Origin: Muribaculaceae bacterium
Lineage (GTDB): Bacteria; Bacteroidota; Bacteroidia; Bacteroidales; Muribaculaceae
Direction: 5' to 3'
Length of the DNA stretch: 64,000 nucleotides
NCBI GenBank assembly: GCA_017621225.1
Contig: JAGATN010000023.1
Span: forward strand, 1-64,000
In this document: positions 35,521 to 44,631 of the stretch, piece by piece
Numbering within the stretch: the first letter of the stretch is position 1
Layout: the number at the start of each line of letters is the position of its first letter
The notes under the pieces: model-generated
What the model saw: only the letters and a program-made list of their open reading frames with translations
Told to the model about the DNA's origin: nothing
Database searches by the model: none
Made by a program: the position numbers and the translations under genes

Positions 35521-35682
35521 TGAACTTTTATAAATAATTACACTATATATCAAACTAAAAATAATTAAAGAAGCAAATGAACGCGTAGTTCACATCGTTT
35601 TCGCCGATGCGTGACAATCTAAAATATGGATATTTTTGGGTTATTATTTGATATTTAAGACATACGATTACGATTTTTTTAC

Positions 35683-35690
35683 TAAGTTTG
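35683..35690 (+). promoter_or_regulatory. -7 element for the TlpA pair
   Basis: TAAGTTTG, 28 bases before the first TlpA-like start. Confidence 0.55.
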
Positions 35691-35718
35691 CACCATAATC
35701 AATAACCAAATTACAACA

Positions 35719-36735
35719 ATGAACAAGAACCTTATTACTATTGCAATGGCCGCCTGCACAGCGTTTTCGGCCTTTGCTGACAATTACAAGGTAACACTTC
35801 CCCTTACGGAAGATGAAGATGGAATGAAAGCTTACATCTGCAATTTCGACAACGGAACAAAAATCGATAGCACCGTGGTAAAAAATGGCAAAGCCGTGTT
35901 CAGCGGTTCAATAGAAACGCCCGTCTTTGCCGAATTGATTTTGGAAGGTCGTAAAATGATTCTCGTTCTCGAACCCGGCAATGCCACATTCGATGCGGAA
36001 ATGCGTTCTTTTACAGGCACTCCCCTCAATGATAAACTGGTAGCTTATTTCAAAAAGCAGCAAAAACTGGCATCGGAGTATAGAAACAAGGCCACTACCC
36101 CCGAACGTCAGGAAGAAATAATCAGCGAATATGATGCAAATGCACAAAAAATGCTCGACGATAACATCGAAAATCCCATCGGATTCATGCTGTTTACGCA
36201 AAAATGTGCGGAATGGGATTTGCAAACGTTAAATGACATGCTCCAAAAGCATCCGCAATTTGCATCCTCAGAACGCATCAACAAGGTGAAAACAATACTT
36301 ATCAATAAAGAACTGACCTCGGAAGGTAAAAAATTCAAGGATTTTGAAGTATCATTCGACGGCAAGACCTCAAGACTTAGCGACTATGTGGGTAAAGGCA
36401 AATACACCATCGTGGATTTCTGGGCCAGCTGGTGCGGTCCTTGCATCCGTCAAGCCAAAGTATTGAAGGAACTGTATGCTAAATATGCCGATAAGGGTCT
36501 CGACTTTCTGGGCGTAGCAGTATGGGATGAACCTCAAAACACAATAAAAGCCATAAAGGACCATGATTTGCCTTGGCCTCAGATATTGAATGCAAAAACC
36601 ATTCCAACCGACATTTACGGCATTCAGGGCATTCCTTGCATAATTCTATTCGATCCGGAAGGCAACATAGTCAGCCGCGACAAACAAAACGAGGACCTGA
36701 TCAATGATGTCACCAAGGCCATGGAAGGCAAATAA
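35719..36735 (+). CDS. TlpA-like thioredoxin with DUF4369 domain (periplasmic)
   Basis: A 338-residue exported protein. A cleavable signal peptide (ending AFADN) leads to a DUF4369-type beta domain (about 25-125), a helical linker and a thioredoxin domain from about 200 with the active site WASWCGPCIRQ. It probably reduces or transfers electrons to disulfides in the periplasm. The neighbour 13 bases downstream is a close paralogue, but that one is a lipoprotein. No lipobox here. Confidence 0.9.
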   Translation: MNKNLITIAMAACTAFSAFADNYKVTLPLTEDEDGMKAYICNFDNGTKIDSTVVKNGKAVFSGSIETPVFAELILEGRKMILVLEPGNATFDAEMRSFTGTPLNDKLVAYFKKQQKLASEYRNKATTPERQEEIISEYDANAQKMLDDNIENPIGFMLFTQKCAEWDLQTLNDMLQKHPQFASSERINKVKTILINKELTSEGKKFKDFEVSFDGKTSRLSDYVGKGKYTIVDFWASWCGPCIRQAKVLKELYAKYADKGLDFLGVAVWDEPQNTIKAIKDHDLPWPQILNAKTIPTDIYGIQGIPCIILFDPEGNIVSRDKQNEDLINDVTKAMEGK

Positions 36736-36748
36736 TATTTAAGCCAGC

Positions 36749-37729
36749 ATGAAACAGTTAACGTTAATATCCGTAGCGCTCTTAATGCTAAGCGCATGCG
36801 GAACGCCTGAATGCAACAACAGCTACACCGTCAACATTGCAGTCGATTCCACGCTCAACGGACAAACGGCATTTTTAACCAACTTCGACACCGGCGAAAA
36901 AATCGACAGCACCGTAATAATCGATGGAATGGCTCCTTTTAACGGATCGATCGACACGACTCTGTCGGCAAGAGCCATAATCAACGGCAAGCGTTCGAGA
37001 GTATTCATCCTCGAGCCCGGCAACATCGTTGTTGACAGCGTTGCCACCGGAACGCCTCTCAACGACAAGCTCACCACCATAAACCGCGCCGGCAAGGAGC
37101 TTATGGGCTACGATGATGCGAAATTCAATGCAATGCTCGATACCGCAATATCAAACAATGCCGACAATGCCTTGGGGCAATACTTGTTTCTCGACTACAA
37201 GGCATACGAATCAGACATGGCATCATTAAAGGCCGCACTCGAAAAAACGCCATCGCTCAAAAAATCGACCAGAATAAACAAATTGCTGAAGGCCCTCGAA
37301 CTGAAAGAAGAAACTTCTGTCGGGAAACCGTTTAAAGACTTCGAAATAACGTACGACGGCACCACAAAGCGACTAAGCGATTATGTAGGCAAAGGAAAAT
37401 ATACGTTGGTCGACTTTTGGGCAAGCTGGTGCGGCCCCTGCATTCGCGAAACAGCGGTGCTCAAGCAGCTTAACGAACTCTATTCCGGCAAAGGCTTGCA
37501 AATATTGGGCGTAGCAGTATGGGATGAACCTGAAAACACCCTTACGGCCATCGAGCAACACAAATTGCCGTGGGAACAAATAATCAATGCGCAGACAATT
37601 CCAACCGATATTTATGGAATTTCGAGCATACCGTGCATAATTCTGTTCGATCCCGACGGCAACATAGTAAGTCGCGACAAGCAAGGTCAGGAACTGATTG
37701 ACGACGTAGCAGCCGTAATGAACAATTAA
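36749..37729 (+). CDS. TlpA-like thioredoxin with DUF4369 domain (lipoprotein)
   Basis: A 326-residue paralogue of the preceding gene, with the same domain order and active site WASWCGPCIRE. The ends are nearly identical in the IPTDIYGI, IPCIILFDP and GNIVSRDKQ segments. It has a lipobox (LMLSAC, C17) and so is lipid-anchored, unlike its partner. Same transcript; a strong terminator follows. Confidence 0.9.
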   Translation: MKQLTLISVALLMLSACGTPECNNSYTVNIAVDSTLNGQTAFLTNFDTGEKIDSTVIIDGMAPFNGSIDTTLSARAIINGKRSRVFILEPGNIVVDSVATGTPLNDKLTTINRAGKELMGYDDAKFNAMLDTAISNNADNALGQYLFLDYKAYESDMASLKAALEKTPSLKKSTRINKLLKALELKEETSVGKPFKDFEITYDGTTKRLSDYVGKGKYTLVDFWASWCGPCIRETAVLKQLNELYSGKGLQILGVAVWDEPENTLTAIEQHKLPWEQIINAQTIPTDIYGISSIPCIILFDPDGNIVSRDKQGQELIDDVAAVMNN

Positions 37730-37775
37730 CGCATTCTCCGCTCTAACGCGCTGAAAACAAGCACGTAACATCTAA

Positions 37776-37811
37776 AATAGATAAGGCCGTCTCTCGACGG
37801 CCTTATCTATT
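37776..37811 (+). terminator. Strong terminator after the TlpA pair
   Basis: A perfect 16-bp stem (37776-37791 with 37796-37811) with a TCTC tetraloop. No long T-run follows. Confidence 0.85.
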
Positions 37812-37829
37812 AACCTTAAATCTAATACC

Positions 37830-37913
37830 ATGAAAAAACACAGTGCAAATATAGTAATTATACCTTCAAAACATTGTGTGCTTACATTTGTTCACCCCTA
37901 TAAGCAAAATTAA
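37830..37913 (+). CDS. Candidate 27-codon leader ORF
   Basis: An ATG-started 27-codon frame between the terminator and the response regulator. The peptide is basic and hydrophobic (MKKHSANIVIIPSKHCVLTF, then a short tail). I see no family or ribosome-binding site; it may be random or a small regulatory peptide. Confidence 0.2.
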   Translation: MKKHSANIVIIPSKHCVLTFVHPYKQN

Positions 37914-37984
37914 CCCATTTTAACAAATAGGAATGTTTTTTTATTTGTACCTTTACATTCACAAAAACAACAAATTTAACGGCA

Positions 37985-38695
37985 ATGAGGATAAAAATAC
38001 TTGTTATCGATGATGAGGAATCATTATGCGAGATCTTAAAATTCAATCTTGAAAAAGAAGGATACGAAGTCGACTGTGCTTATAGCGCGGAAGAAGCCCT
38101 TGAAATGGACTTAGCCGGCTATTCATTGTTCATAGTCGACATCATGATGGAACATCTGAGCGGATTCGATTTTGCAAAACGCATCCGAAACAACACAGCT
38201 ACCGAAAACACGCCGATAATATTCTGTTCGGCACTTAATGGCGAAGACGACACAGTCATGGGTCTGAATATCGGAGCCGACGACTACATCACGAAGCCAT
38301 TTGTAATCAGCGAAGTGTTGGCACGTGTTCGCGCCGTGTTGCGACGCAGCCAGGCATCACGCCAATGGGCCTACAATGTGTCAAAGAGCATATACGAGCC
38401 CGATATTACGTTCCACACATTGCGAATTGACCGAAATGAAAAGCTCTGTTTCCTTAACGGCGAAGAAATCAATCTGACCAAAACGGAGTTCGATATACTT
38501 TTATTCCTCTTGACACACCGCAACCGCATATATTCACGTGACGAAATAATACGTCAGGTATGGTCAAGCGACGTTGTTGTAACCAATAGGACCATTGATA
38601 CTAACATAGCCCGACTCAGAAAGAAGATTGGCGAATACAGCGACAATATTGTTACACGTCTGGGATTCGGTTATGGCTTCAAAGAAACAGTTTAA
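37985..38695 (+). CDS. OmpR/PhoB-family response regulator
   Basis: A 236-residue regulator: receiver domain 1-118 with the acidic pair D9/D10, phosphoacceptor D52 (FIVDIMM), and the Lys in ITKPF; winged-helix domain from about 140 with EINLTKTEFDILLFLL and RTIDTNIARLRKKIG. It is read together with the sensor kinase gene, which overlaps it by 23 bases. The target genes are unknown; the downstream candidate RNA is one possibility. Confidence 0.93.
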   Translation: MRIKILVIDDEESLCEILKFNLEKEGYEVDCAYSAEEALEMDLAGYSLFIVDIMMEHLSGFDFAKRIRNNTATENTPIIFCSALNGEDDTVMGLNIGADDYITKPFVISEVLARVRAVLRRSQASRQWAYNVSKSIYEPDITFHTLRIDRNEKLCFLNGEEINLTKTEFDILLFLLTHRNRIYSRDEIIRQVWSSDVVVTNRTIDTNIARLRKKIGEYSDNIVTRLGFGYGFKETV

Positions 38696-40133
38696 TTATC
38701 AGTGGCGCCTGTTCATTCCCGTAGTGGGAATGATGTGGCTCACCATTGGCGTACTCATGATATATCAGTACCGCCAACAGATAAACTATCGAATAAGTAC
38801 GATAGAGAGTAATATCGACTTCATAAACAGTCGAATAATAAATGCTTACGAAAATGAGATTGACTTGATCCCATTCATCAACTTCTTGAGCAGTTATTTC
38901 GATAATTCGTTATACGATGCAATGTCGATAAGCGTATTTGATCGTACCGGAAAACTTATTTATTCGATAGGCACGCCCGTAATACAGGACTTTTCGGAGA
39001 CTCAGCAGATGGCCGAGTTCAAAAATGCCGAACTGTTCGGTTCAGGACGCGACAAACGTTCATCGGGTGAAAATATGTTCTATTTCACCGTTCGCAAAAG
39101 CGACGACGGTGAAATATACGTACATACCGCCATACCTTACACAATGTCGATAAGCGATGCCATTTCGGCCGAGTCCGATTTCTGGGTAATACTGGTATCG
39201 ATGGCCATCGTGGTGACGATAATATCATTTTACTCCACAAGATATCTGTCGCGCAACGTAGTTTTGCTCAGCAAATTCGTATCAATGGCCGAAAAGCAAT
39301 CGGCCACCATCGACGAAAGCAAATTTCCGCACGATGAGCTCGGCGACATATCACGCCAGATCGTAAAGCTATATCGCGAGAAAGACGAAGCCGTGCTGAA
39401 AAGCGAAAAGGAGCATCAGATCGCCCTGTATGCCCTTGAGGAAAAAAGCAAGATAAAGCGTCAGCTCACCAACAACATAAACCACGAACTAAAAACCCCC
39501 ATCGGAGTAATAAAGGGTTACATCGAAACCATCATATCGTCGCCCGATATGGATGAGTCGACTCGAAACCACTTTCTGCAACGCACTCAGGAAAACATCG
39601 AGCGCCTATGCACTTTGCTCAATGACGTGTCTACGATGACTCGCCTTGAAGAAGCGTCAAGCAACATTCCCGTTACTGACGTTAACTTCCATGATCTCGT
39701 ATATTCCATTGAGAGCGATCTGGATGCTTCGGGGCTAAACGGTAATATGAAGTTCAGCTACGACATCCCCCTCAATTGCGTAGTCAAAGGCAACTACAAC
39801 TTGCTCAATGGAATGGTGTCTAACCTGATAAAGAATTCGGCAAAACACTCTCGCGGCACTGAAATAGAGCTGAAATTAGTCATTGAATCAAAAAAATACT
39901 ACACTTTCAGTTTCCGCGATAACGGCGTAGGCGTGGAGCCGCAACATCTGCCACATCTTTTTGAGCGATTCTACCGAATAGATGCAGGCCGAACACGCAA
40001 AGCAGGTGGAACCGGACTTGGATTGCCAATCGTAAAAAATACGGTCGAAGCCCTTGGTGGCACCATATCGGTTCACAACCGTTCGACGGGTGGTTTGGAA
40101 TTTTTGTTCACACTCGAAAAATGGCGGCAATAA
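38673..40133 (+). CDS. Sensor histidine kinase
   Basis: About 486 residues. A first membrane helix (about 10-32), a periplasmic sensor domain, a second helix near 170-190, then a DHp helix with the phosphoacceptor His in NNINHELKTPIGVIKGY, and a HATPase domain (SNLIKNSAKHS, DNGVGVEPQHLPHLFERFY, GGTGLGLPIVKN). It phosphorylates the regulator encoded just upstream. I use the ATG at 38673, inside the end of the regulator gene; a start at 38628 would put an unrelated 15-residue extension ahead of the first helix. Confidence 0.93.
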   Translation: MASKKQFNYQWRLFIPVVGMMWLTIGVLMIYQYRQQINYRISTIESNIDFINSRIINAYENEIDLIPFINFLSSYFDNSLYDAMSISVFDRTGKLIYSIGTPVIQDFSETQQMAEFKNAELFGSGRDKRSSGENMFYFTVRKSDDGEIYVHTAIPYTMSISDAISAESDFWVILVSMAIVVTIISFYSTRYLSRNVVLLSKFVSMAEKQSATIDESKFPHDELGDISRQIVKLYREKDEAVLKSEKEHQIALYALEEKSKIKRQLTNNINHELKTPIGVIKGYIETIISSPDMDESTRNHFLQRTQENIERLCTLLNDVSTMTRLEEASSNIPVTDVNFHDLVYSIESDLDASGLNGNMKFSYDIPLNCVVKGNYNLLNGMVSNLIKNSAKHSRGTEIELKLVIESKKYYTFSFRDNGVGVEPQHLPHLFERFYRIDAGRTRKAGGTGLGLPIVKNTVEALGGTISVHNRSTGGLEFLFTLEKWRQ

Positions 40134-40233
40134 TGCTAAATATTGTTAACTCGGCCACAACATGCCAAATTGTAAACGCATTGTAACTTCGATGTATCAC
40201 ATTAGAAACACCTCGAGATTACCTTTGCAAAAG

Positions 40234-40388
40234 AAATTAAGTCAACTTGGTAAAACCAACAAATAAGATATAAAATCTATATTACCAATCGAAAAAAACA
40301 TCTTTTTGCAAAGCATAGTAATTAAGAGAACAATAACCATCATTCGCGCGGCATGTCGGCAGAGACACCCGCGCGAATATTTTTTTAG
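40234..40388 (+). ncRNA. Candidate small RNA between the kinase and the polymerase
   Basis: A 282-base intergenic region holds a TACCTTTG -7 element at 40220-40227, which would start a transcript near 40234, and a strong terminator ending in seven T at about 40386. The predicted transcript is about 155 bases, A/T-rich, with a small hairpin near its start (TTGGT/ACCAA, 40248-40260). It could be a short trans-acting RNA or the leader of the polymerase gene. No similarity to a known RNA was recognised. Confidence 0.4.
40342..40387 (+). terminator. Strong Rho-independent terminator
   Basis: ATTCGCGCGG (40342-40351) pairs perfectly with CCGCGCGAAT (40369-40378). A second hairpin TGTC/GACA is nested in the loop and a run of seven T follows. 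Confidence 0.9.
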
Positions 40389-40415
40389 TCAAACGCACAT
40401 ACATATTAAAATAAT

Positions 40416-41624
40416 ATGATAGCCCTGATAGACTGCAACAATTTCTTCGTCTCATGCGAGCTGACTCGCCGGCCCGAGCTCATTGGTCATCCCACCGTGG
40501 TGCTTGGCAGCAACGACGGATGCGTGGTTGCCATGTCAAACGAAGCAAAGGCATTGGGCATAACGCGCGGAATTCCATTGTTCAAAATCAAAGGGATAGT
40601 GCAACGTTACGACGTAGCCACCATTTCGGGCGATCATCGGTTTTATAGGTCAATGTCGCAAAAGGTCATGTCATTAATAAGAAGCATAGTGCCCCGGATT
40701 GAAGTATATTCAATCGACGAAGTGTTCATGGAGCTTCCCTTCAGCGGAAACGAGCTGGCCGATTTCGGTCATTATTTGGTCGATACCATAAAAAGCACTA
40801 CCGGCATACCCGTATCGCTTGGCATTTCCACTACACGCACGTTGGCAAAAGTGGCAGCCCGATTTGCCAAAAAGCACAAAGGATATAACGGCGTATGCAT
40901 TATAGATACTGACGAAAAACGAATACTGGCACTTACGAAATCTCAAATAAGCGACGTATGGGGCATAGGGCGACGCATGAGCAGCCATCTGACTAAAATA
41001 GGCATCTCCACCGCATATCAATTCGCATCGATGCCATTTGAGCGCATTTCAGCGAAATACAATCTGCCCGCGCAGCGCACATGGCGCGAACTCAACGGCA
41101 TGCCGTGCATAGAAAAATCGCATGATGCCGAAAACAGAAAATCGATAACCTGTTCTCGCACGTTTCCGCATGACGTATTCAATCGCGCGGAACTTTACGA
41201 AGCGATAAGCAACCACGCTGCAAACGCGGCATTACAGGCGCGGAAATTAGGATTGATGGCAGGCGAAATATCGGTATTCATCGCCACCAACCCATTTCAT
41301 GGCACGGCACAATACAACAACGAAGCGAAGCTCAAATTCGACGAACCCACCGACGACACGATGAGCATAATAAAGATGTCGCATCGGGTTCTGAATGGCA
41401 TATATCGAGAAGGCTACGGCTACAAACGTTCCGGTGTCACATTATCGCACTTATCAAACTATAAATACTCCCAACCTTCATTGTTTTCCGATCACGACAA
41501 TCTCAGCAGACGCAAAAATTTAATGAAGGTAATGGACGCCATAAACGCATCCGACCGTTACGGAAACGGCATAAAAGTGGCCTCAATGAGCATTGACAGC
41601 CATAAGCCGAATAATAACGGATGA
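40416..41624 (+). CDS. Y-family DNA polymerase, UmuC-like
   Basis: A 402-residue translesion polymerase. Catalytic acids are in IALIDCNNFFVSCE (D6) and SIDEVFMELP (D and E), with the finger segment VVLGSNDGCVVAMSNEAKALGI. The little-finger domain follows. The usual DUF4113 tail of UmuC proteins, with a W....SP.YTT motif, is missing: the protein stops after IKVASMSIDSHK. No umuD gene is adjacent. The next frame continues directly into the U32 gene region. Confidence 0.9.
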   Translation: MIALIDCNNFFVSCELTRRPELIGHPTVVLGSNDGCVVAMSNEAKALGITRGIPLFKIKGIVQRYDVATISGDHRFYRSMSQKVMSLIRSIVPRIEVYSIDEVFMELPFSGNELADFGHYLVDTIKSTTGIPVSLGISTTRTLAKVAARFAKKHKGYNGVCIIDTDEKRILALTKSQISDVWGIGRRMSSHLTKIGISTAYQFASMPFERISAKYNLPAQRTWRELNGMPCIEKSHDAENRKSITCSRTFPHDVFNRAELYEAISNHAANAALQARKLGLMAGEISVFIATNPFHGTAQYNNEAKLKFDEPTDDTMSIIKMSHRVLNGIYREGYGYKRSGVTLSHLSNYKYSQPSLFSDHDNLSRRKNLMKVMDAINASDRYGNGIKVASMSIDSHKPNNNG

Positions 41625-41655
41625 AATTCATAGTCGCGATATGGCCATTTTTCAG

Positions 41656-41663
41656 TAATTTTG
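41656..41663 (+). promoter_or_regulatory. -7 element for the U32 gene
   Basis: TAATTTTG, 27 bases before ATG 41690; it lies inside what would be coding if the ATG at 41621 were the start. Confidence 0.5.
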
Positions 41664-41689
41664 CAAAAACATTCAACGCGATTCAAGCA

Positions 41690-43540
41690 ATGCAATCCAG
41701 AGCAATAGAATTGTTAGCCCCGGCACGTAATGCATCGATAGCCATGGAGGCCATCGATCACGGAGCCGATGCCGTCTACATAGGAGCCATGACGCATGGC
41801 GCGCGCGCATCGGCCTCAAATTCGCTATCCGACATTTCGAAAGTAGTCGACCACGCTCACCAATTCAATGCAAAAGTCTACGTCACGGTCAATACCATAA
41901 TCTATGACAATGAGCTGCGCGACGTAGAGCTGATGATCCATGATTTATACCGCATAGGCGTGGATGCACTGATAGTCCAGGATATGGCCATATTGCGCAT
42001 GGACATACCCCCTATTGCCTTACACGCGAGTACGCAATGCGACATACGCACTCCGCAAAAAGCAAAGTTTCTTGCCGACGTCGGATTTTCGCAACTCGTG
42101 CTGCCGCGCGAATTCACGCTGAGCGAGATTAACGAAATATACAGATGCGTCGACGTTCCGTTGGAGTCATTTGTGCATGGAGCGTTATGCGTAAGTTATA
42201 GCGGAGCTTGCAGAGCCAGTTGCCTGACCATGCATCGCAGCGCCAATAGAGGTGAATGCGCGCAATTATGCCGATTGCCTTACGACCTGTGCGATGCCGA
42301 TGGAAACGTGATAGTAAAAGGAAAACACTTGCTATCGCTGCGCGACCTCAATCGCAGCGCCGACATAAACGAAATGCTGCAATCCGGCGTATCCTCATTT
42401 AAAATAGAAGGCCGACTGAAGGACTCGGCATACGTAAAGAATGTAGTGGCCTTGTATCGTGAAAAGATCGACATGGCCATCTCGCAACATCCCGACCTGT
42501 ATCACCGGTCATCGATAGGACGGTCGCGAATTTCATTCATACCCGACGCATACAAAAGCTTCAATCGCGGATTCACGAAATTTTGCCTTGAGAAGCCCGA
42601 TGGCCAATCAAAGATGGCAGCCATCGACACTCCTAAATGGAAAGGCGAGCCAATTGGCCGAACGGTCAAATCGATGGGTAAAATAATCAAGGCCAATCTT
42701 TCGGTGCCGCTTCACAACGGCGATGGAATAGGATATTTCAACTCCGAAGGCACATTCTCCGGGTTCAGAATCAACAAGGCAATCGGTTCGGAGCTGCATC
42801 TGGCCGAAAGCGTGAAAATACCCGCAAATACCACATTGTATAGAAATTACGACAAAGAGTGGGACGACAAAATTTCTTCGGCCAAAGCGATACGTCGCAT
42901 CAAAGTGGCAATGACGCTACGAGAATCGGGGGACAACATTATACTCGATGCCATCGACGAATCAGGACACATGGCAAGCGTTTCTGAAAATTCGACGTAC
43001 GACAAGGCCCTGAGCAGTCAAACCGAACAAAGACGTCGTATTTTGTCGAAAACCGGCGACACGATTTTTGAACTAAACGAAATAAACGATTTAATACCTC
43101 ACCGTTTCATCGCGGCATCGACATTGACCCAATTGCGACGCAATGCATTACAAGCCCTAAGCTCGACGATAAAAGCCACTTACAAATATGATTACCGACG
43201 CCCGAAAAAGGAGGGCGCCAAGCTCCACGTTACGGAAATAACCGAAGATGAAAATGTGGCAAACCGATTATCCGAGACCTTTTACCGCGATCATGGCGCT
43301 ACGAGCATAAAACGCGCCGTTGAAACCGACAATTCGGGCGTTGAAAAATGTTCGAGGGTAATGACCTCGCGCTACTGCATACGCCGCGAGTTAAACCGCT
43401 GTCTCAACACGCCACAAGGCCGGGAATGGCCGCGAGAACTATACTTGCGTTCTGCATCATCGGTTTTCAAGCTCAAATTTAACTGCAAAAAGTGCATAAT
43501 GTATGTCGATTTGCTTGCACACAATGTGAAAAACGATTAA
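41690..43540 (+). CDS. U32-family peptidase-like protein (TrhP/RlhA type)
   Basis: A 616-residue protein of the U32 group. The barrel starts IELLAPARNASIAMEAIDHGADAVYIG and the signature is ESFVHGALCVSYSGACRASC near residue 165, with the cysteines and NRGECAQLC of the Fe-S-binding members that act in tRNA or rRNA hydroxylation. The C-terminal domain is the common DUF3656-type tail, ending in CKKC. Start chosen at 41690; the ATG at 41621 overlaps the polymerase stop by four bases, but its extra 23 residues do not look like the family and contain a promoter box. True substrate is not certain. Confidence 0.85.
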   Translation: MQSRAIELLAPARNASIAMEAIDHGADAVYIGAMTHGARASASNSLSDISKVVDHAHQFNAKVYVTVNTIIYDNELRDVELMIHDLYRIGVDALIVQDMAILRMDIPPIALHASTQCDIRTPQKAKFLADVGFSQLVLPREFTLSEINEIYRCVDVPLESFVHGALCVSYSGACRASCLTMHRSANRGECAQLCRLPYDLCDADGNVIVKGKHLLSLRDLNRSADINEMLQSGVSSFKIEGRLKDSAYVKNVVALYREKIDMAISQHPDLYHRSSIGRSRISFIPDAYKSFNRGFTKFCLEKPDGQSKMAAIDTPKWKGEPIGRTVKSMGKIIKANLSVPLHNGDGIGYFNSEGTFSGFRINKAIGSELHLAESVKIPANTTLYRNYDKEWDDKISSAKAIRRIKVAMTLRESGDNIILDAIDESGHMASVSENSTYDKALSSQTEQRRRILSKTGDTIFELNEINDLIPHRFIAASTLTQLRRNALQALSSTIKATYKYDYRRPKKEGAKLHVTEITEDENVANRLSETFYRDHGATSIKRAVETDNSGVEKCSRVMTSRYCIRRELNRCLNTPQGREWPRELYLRSASSVFKLKFNCKKCIMYVDLLAHNVKND

Positions 43541-43545
43541 ATTTG
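43538..43545 (+). promoter_or_regulatory. -7 element for galE
   Basis: TAAATTTG, 30 bases before galE; it overlaps the stop codon of the U32 gene. Confidence 0.5.
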
Positions 43546-43575
43546 CGACAATAATAATACCTTAAAATTAAGATT

Positions 43576-44613
43576 ATGAACAAAGACAGGATTCTTGTTA
43601 CAGGCGGTACCGGTTATATCGGTTCGCATACCGTCGTAGAACTTCAAAAAGCCGGATATCCGGTTGTAATAATCGACAATCTATCCAATAGCAACCGCGA
43701 TGTACTCGATGGAATCGAGCGCATTTCAGGCATTCGCCCTGATTTTGTCGAAGCCGATTGCACTGACATGGAAGCCCTCAAAGCTTTGTTTGCCAAATAT
43801 CCCGACATAAAAGGCATCATAAACTTCGCTGCCAGCAAAGCGGTTGGCGAATCAATGGAGAAACCGATACTTTACTATCGCAACAATCTCAACACATTGA
43901 TGAACCTGCTCGACCTTATGGGCCCCAACGGCGTAAAAGGCATCGTATTCTCATCATCATGCACCGTTTACGGCGAACCCGACGTAAACCCCGTAACCGA
44001 GCAATCGCCCATCAAAAAGGCTACCTCGCCATACGGAAACACCAAACAAATATCTGAAGAAATCATAACCGACGTAATAAATTCAGGCGCGCCATTCAAA
44101 AGCGTCATTCTGCGATATTTCAACCCGGTAGGCGCACATCCGTCAGCTGAAATCGGCGAACTTCCCAATGGCGTTCCTCAGAACCTCATACCGTTCCTCA
44201 CCCAAACCGCAATAGGCATACGCAAGGAGCTTAGCGTATTCGGCGACGACTACGACACCCCCGACGGTTCATGCATACGCGACTTCATCAATGTAGTTGA
44301 CCTCGCAAAAGCACACGTTATAGCCGTAGCCCGCATGCTTGAGGACAAGAGCGACGAAAAGATAGAAATCTTCAACCTCGGCACAGGAATCGGATTGTCG
44401 GTAAAGGAACTGATTGCATCTTTCGAACGCGCCACAGGCGTAAAGGTACCGCACAAGATAGTTGGTCGGCGTCCTGGCGACATCGAAAAGGTATGGGCAA
44501 ACCCCGCGCACGCCAACAACGTTCTTGGATGGAAGGCCGAAACACCTATCGACGACACGATGCGCTCGGCTTGGGCTTGGCAATGCAAGCTTCGCGAACG
44601 AGGCATAATGTAA
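43576..44613 (+). CDS. galE: UDP-glucose 4-epimerase
   Basis: A 345-residue extended SDR enzyme that interconverts UDP-glucose and UDP-galactose with bound NAD. Rossmann motif TGGTGYIGSHTVVELQ, NAD contact INFAASKAVGES, active-site Ser-Ser-Cys-Thr (FSSSCTVYG) and the YGNTK pair (Y and K catalytic). Length and motifs fit GalE. It supplies galactose donors for glycan synthesis. Followed 15 bases later by the Lnb-like gene. Confidence 0.96.
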   Translation: MNKDRILVTGGTGYIGSHTVVELQKAGYPVVIIDNLSNSNRDVLDGIERISGIRPDFVEADCTDMEALKALFAKYPDIKGIINFAASKAVGESMEKPILYYRNNLNTLMNLLDLMGPNGVKGIVFSSSCTVYGEPDVNPVTEQSPIKKATSPYGNTKQISEEIITDVINSGAPFKSVILRYFNPVGAHPSAEIGELPNGVPQNLIPFLTQTAIGIRKELSVFGDDYDTPDGSCIRDFINVVDLAKAHVIAVARMLEDKSDEKIEIFNLGTGIGLSVKELIASFERATGVKVPHKIVGRRPGDIEKVWANPAHANNVLGWKAETPIDDTMRSAWAWQCKLRERGIM

Positions 44614-44631
44614 TATATCAGTTAAACATTG

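Noticed and set aside
41621..41689. Start of the U32 gene at ATG 41621, overlapping the polymerase stop
   Set aside because: Attractive as a coupled start, but the 23 extra residues do not fit the family and they contain a promoter -7 box.
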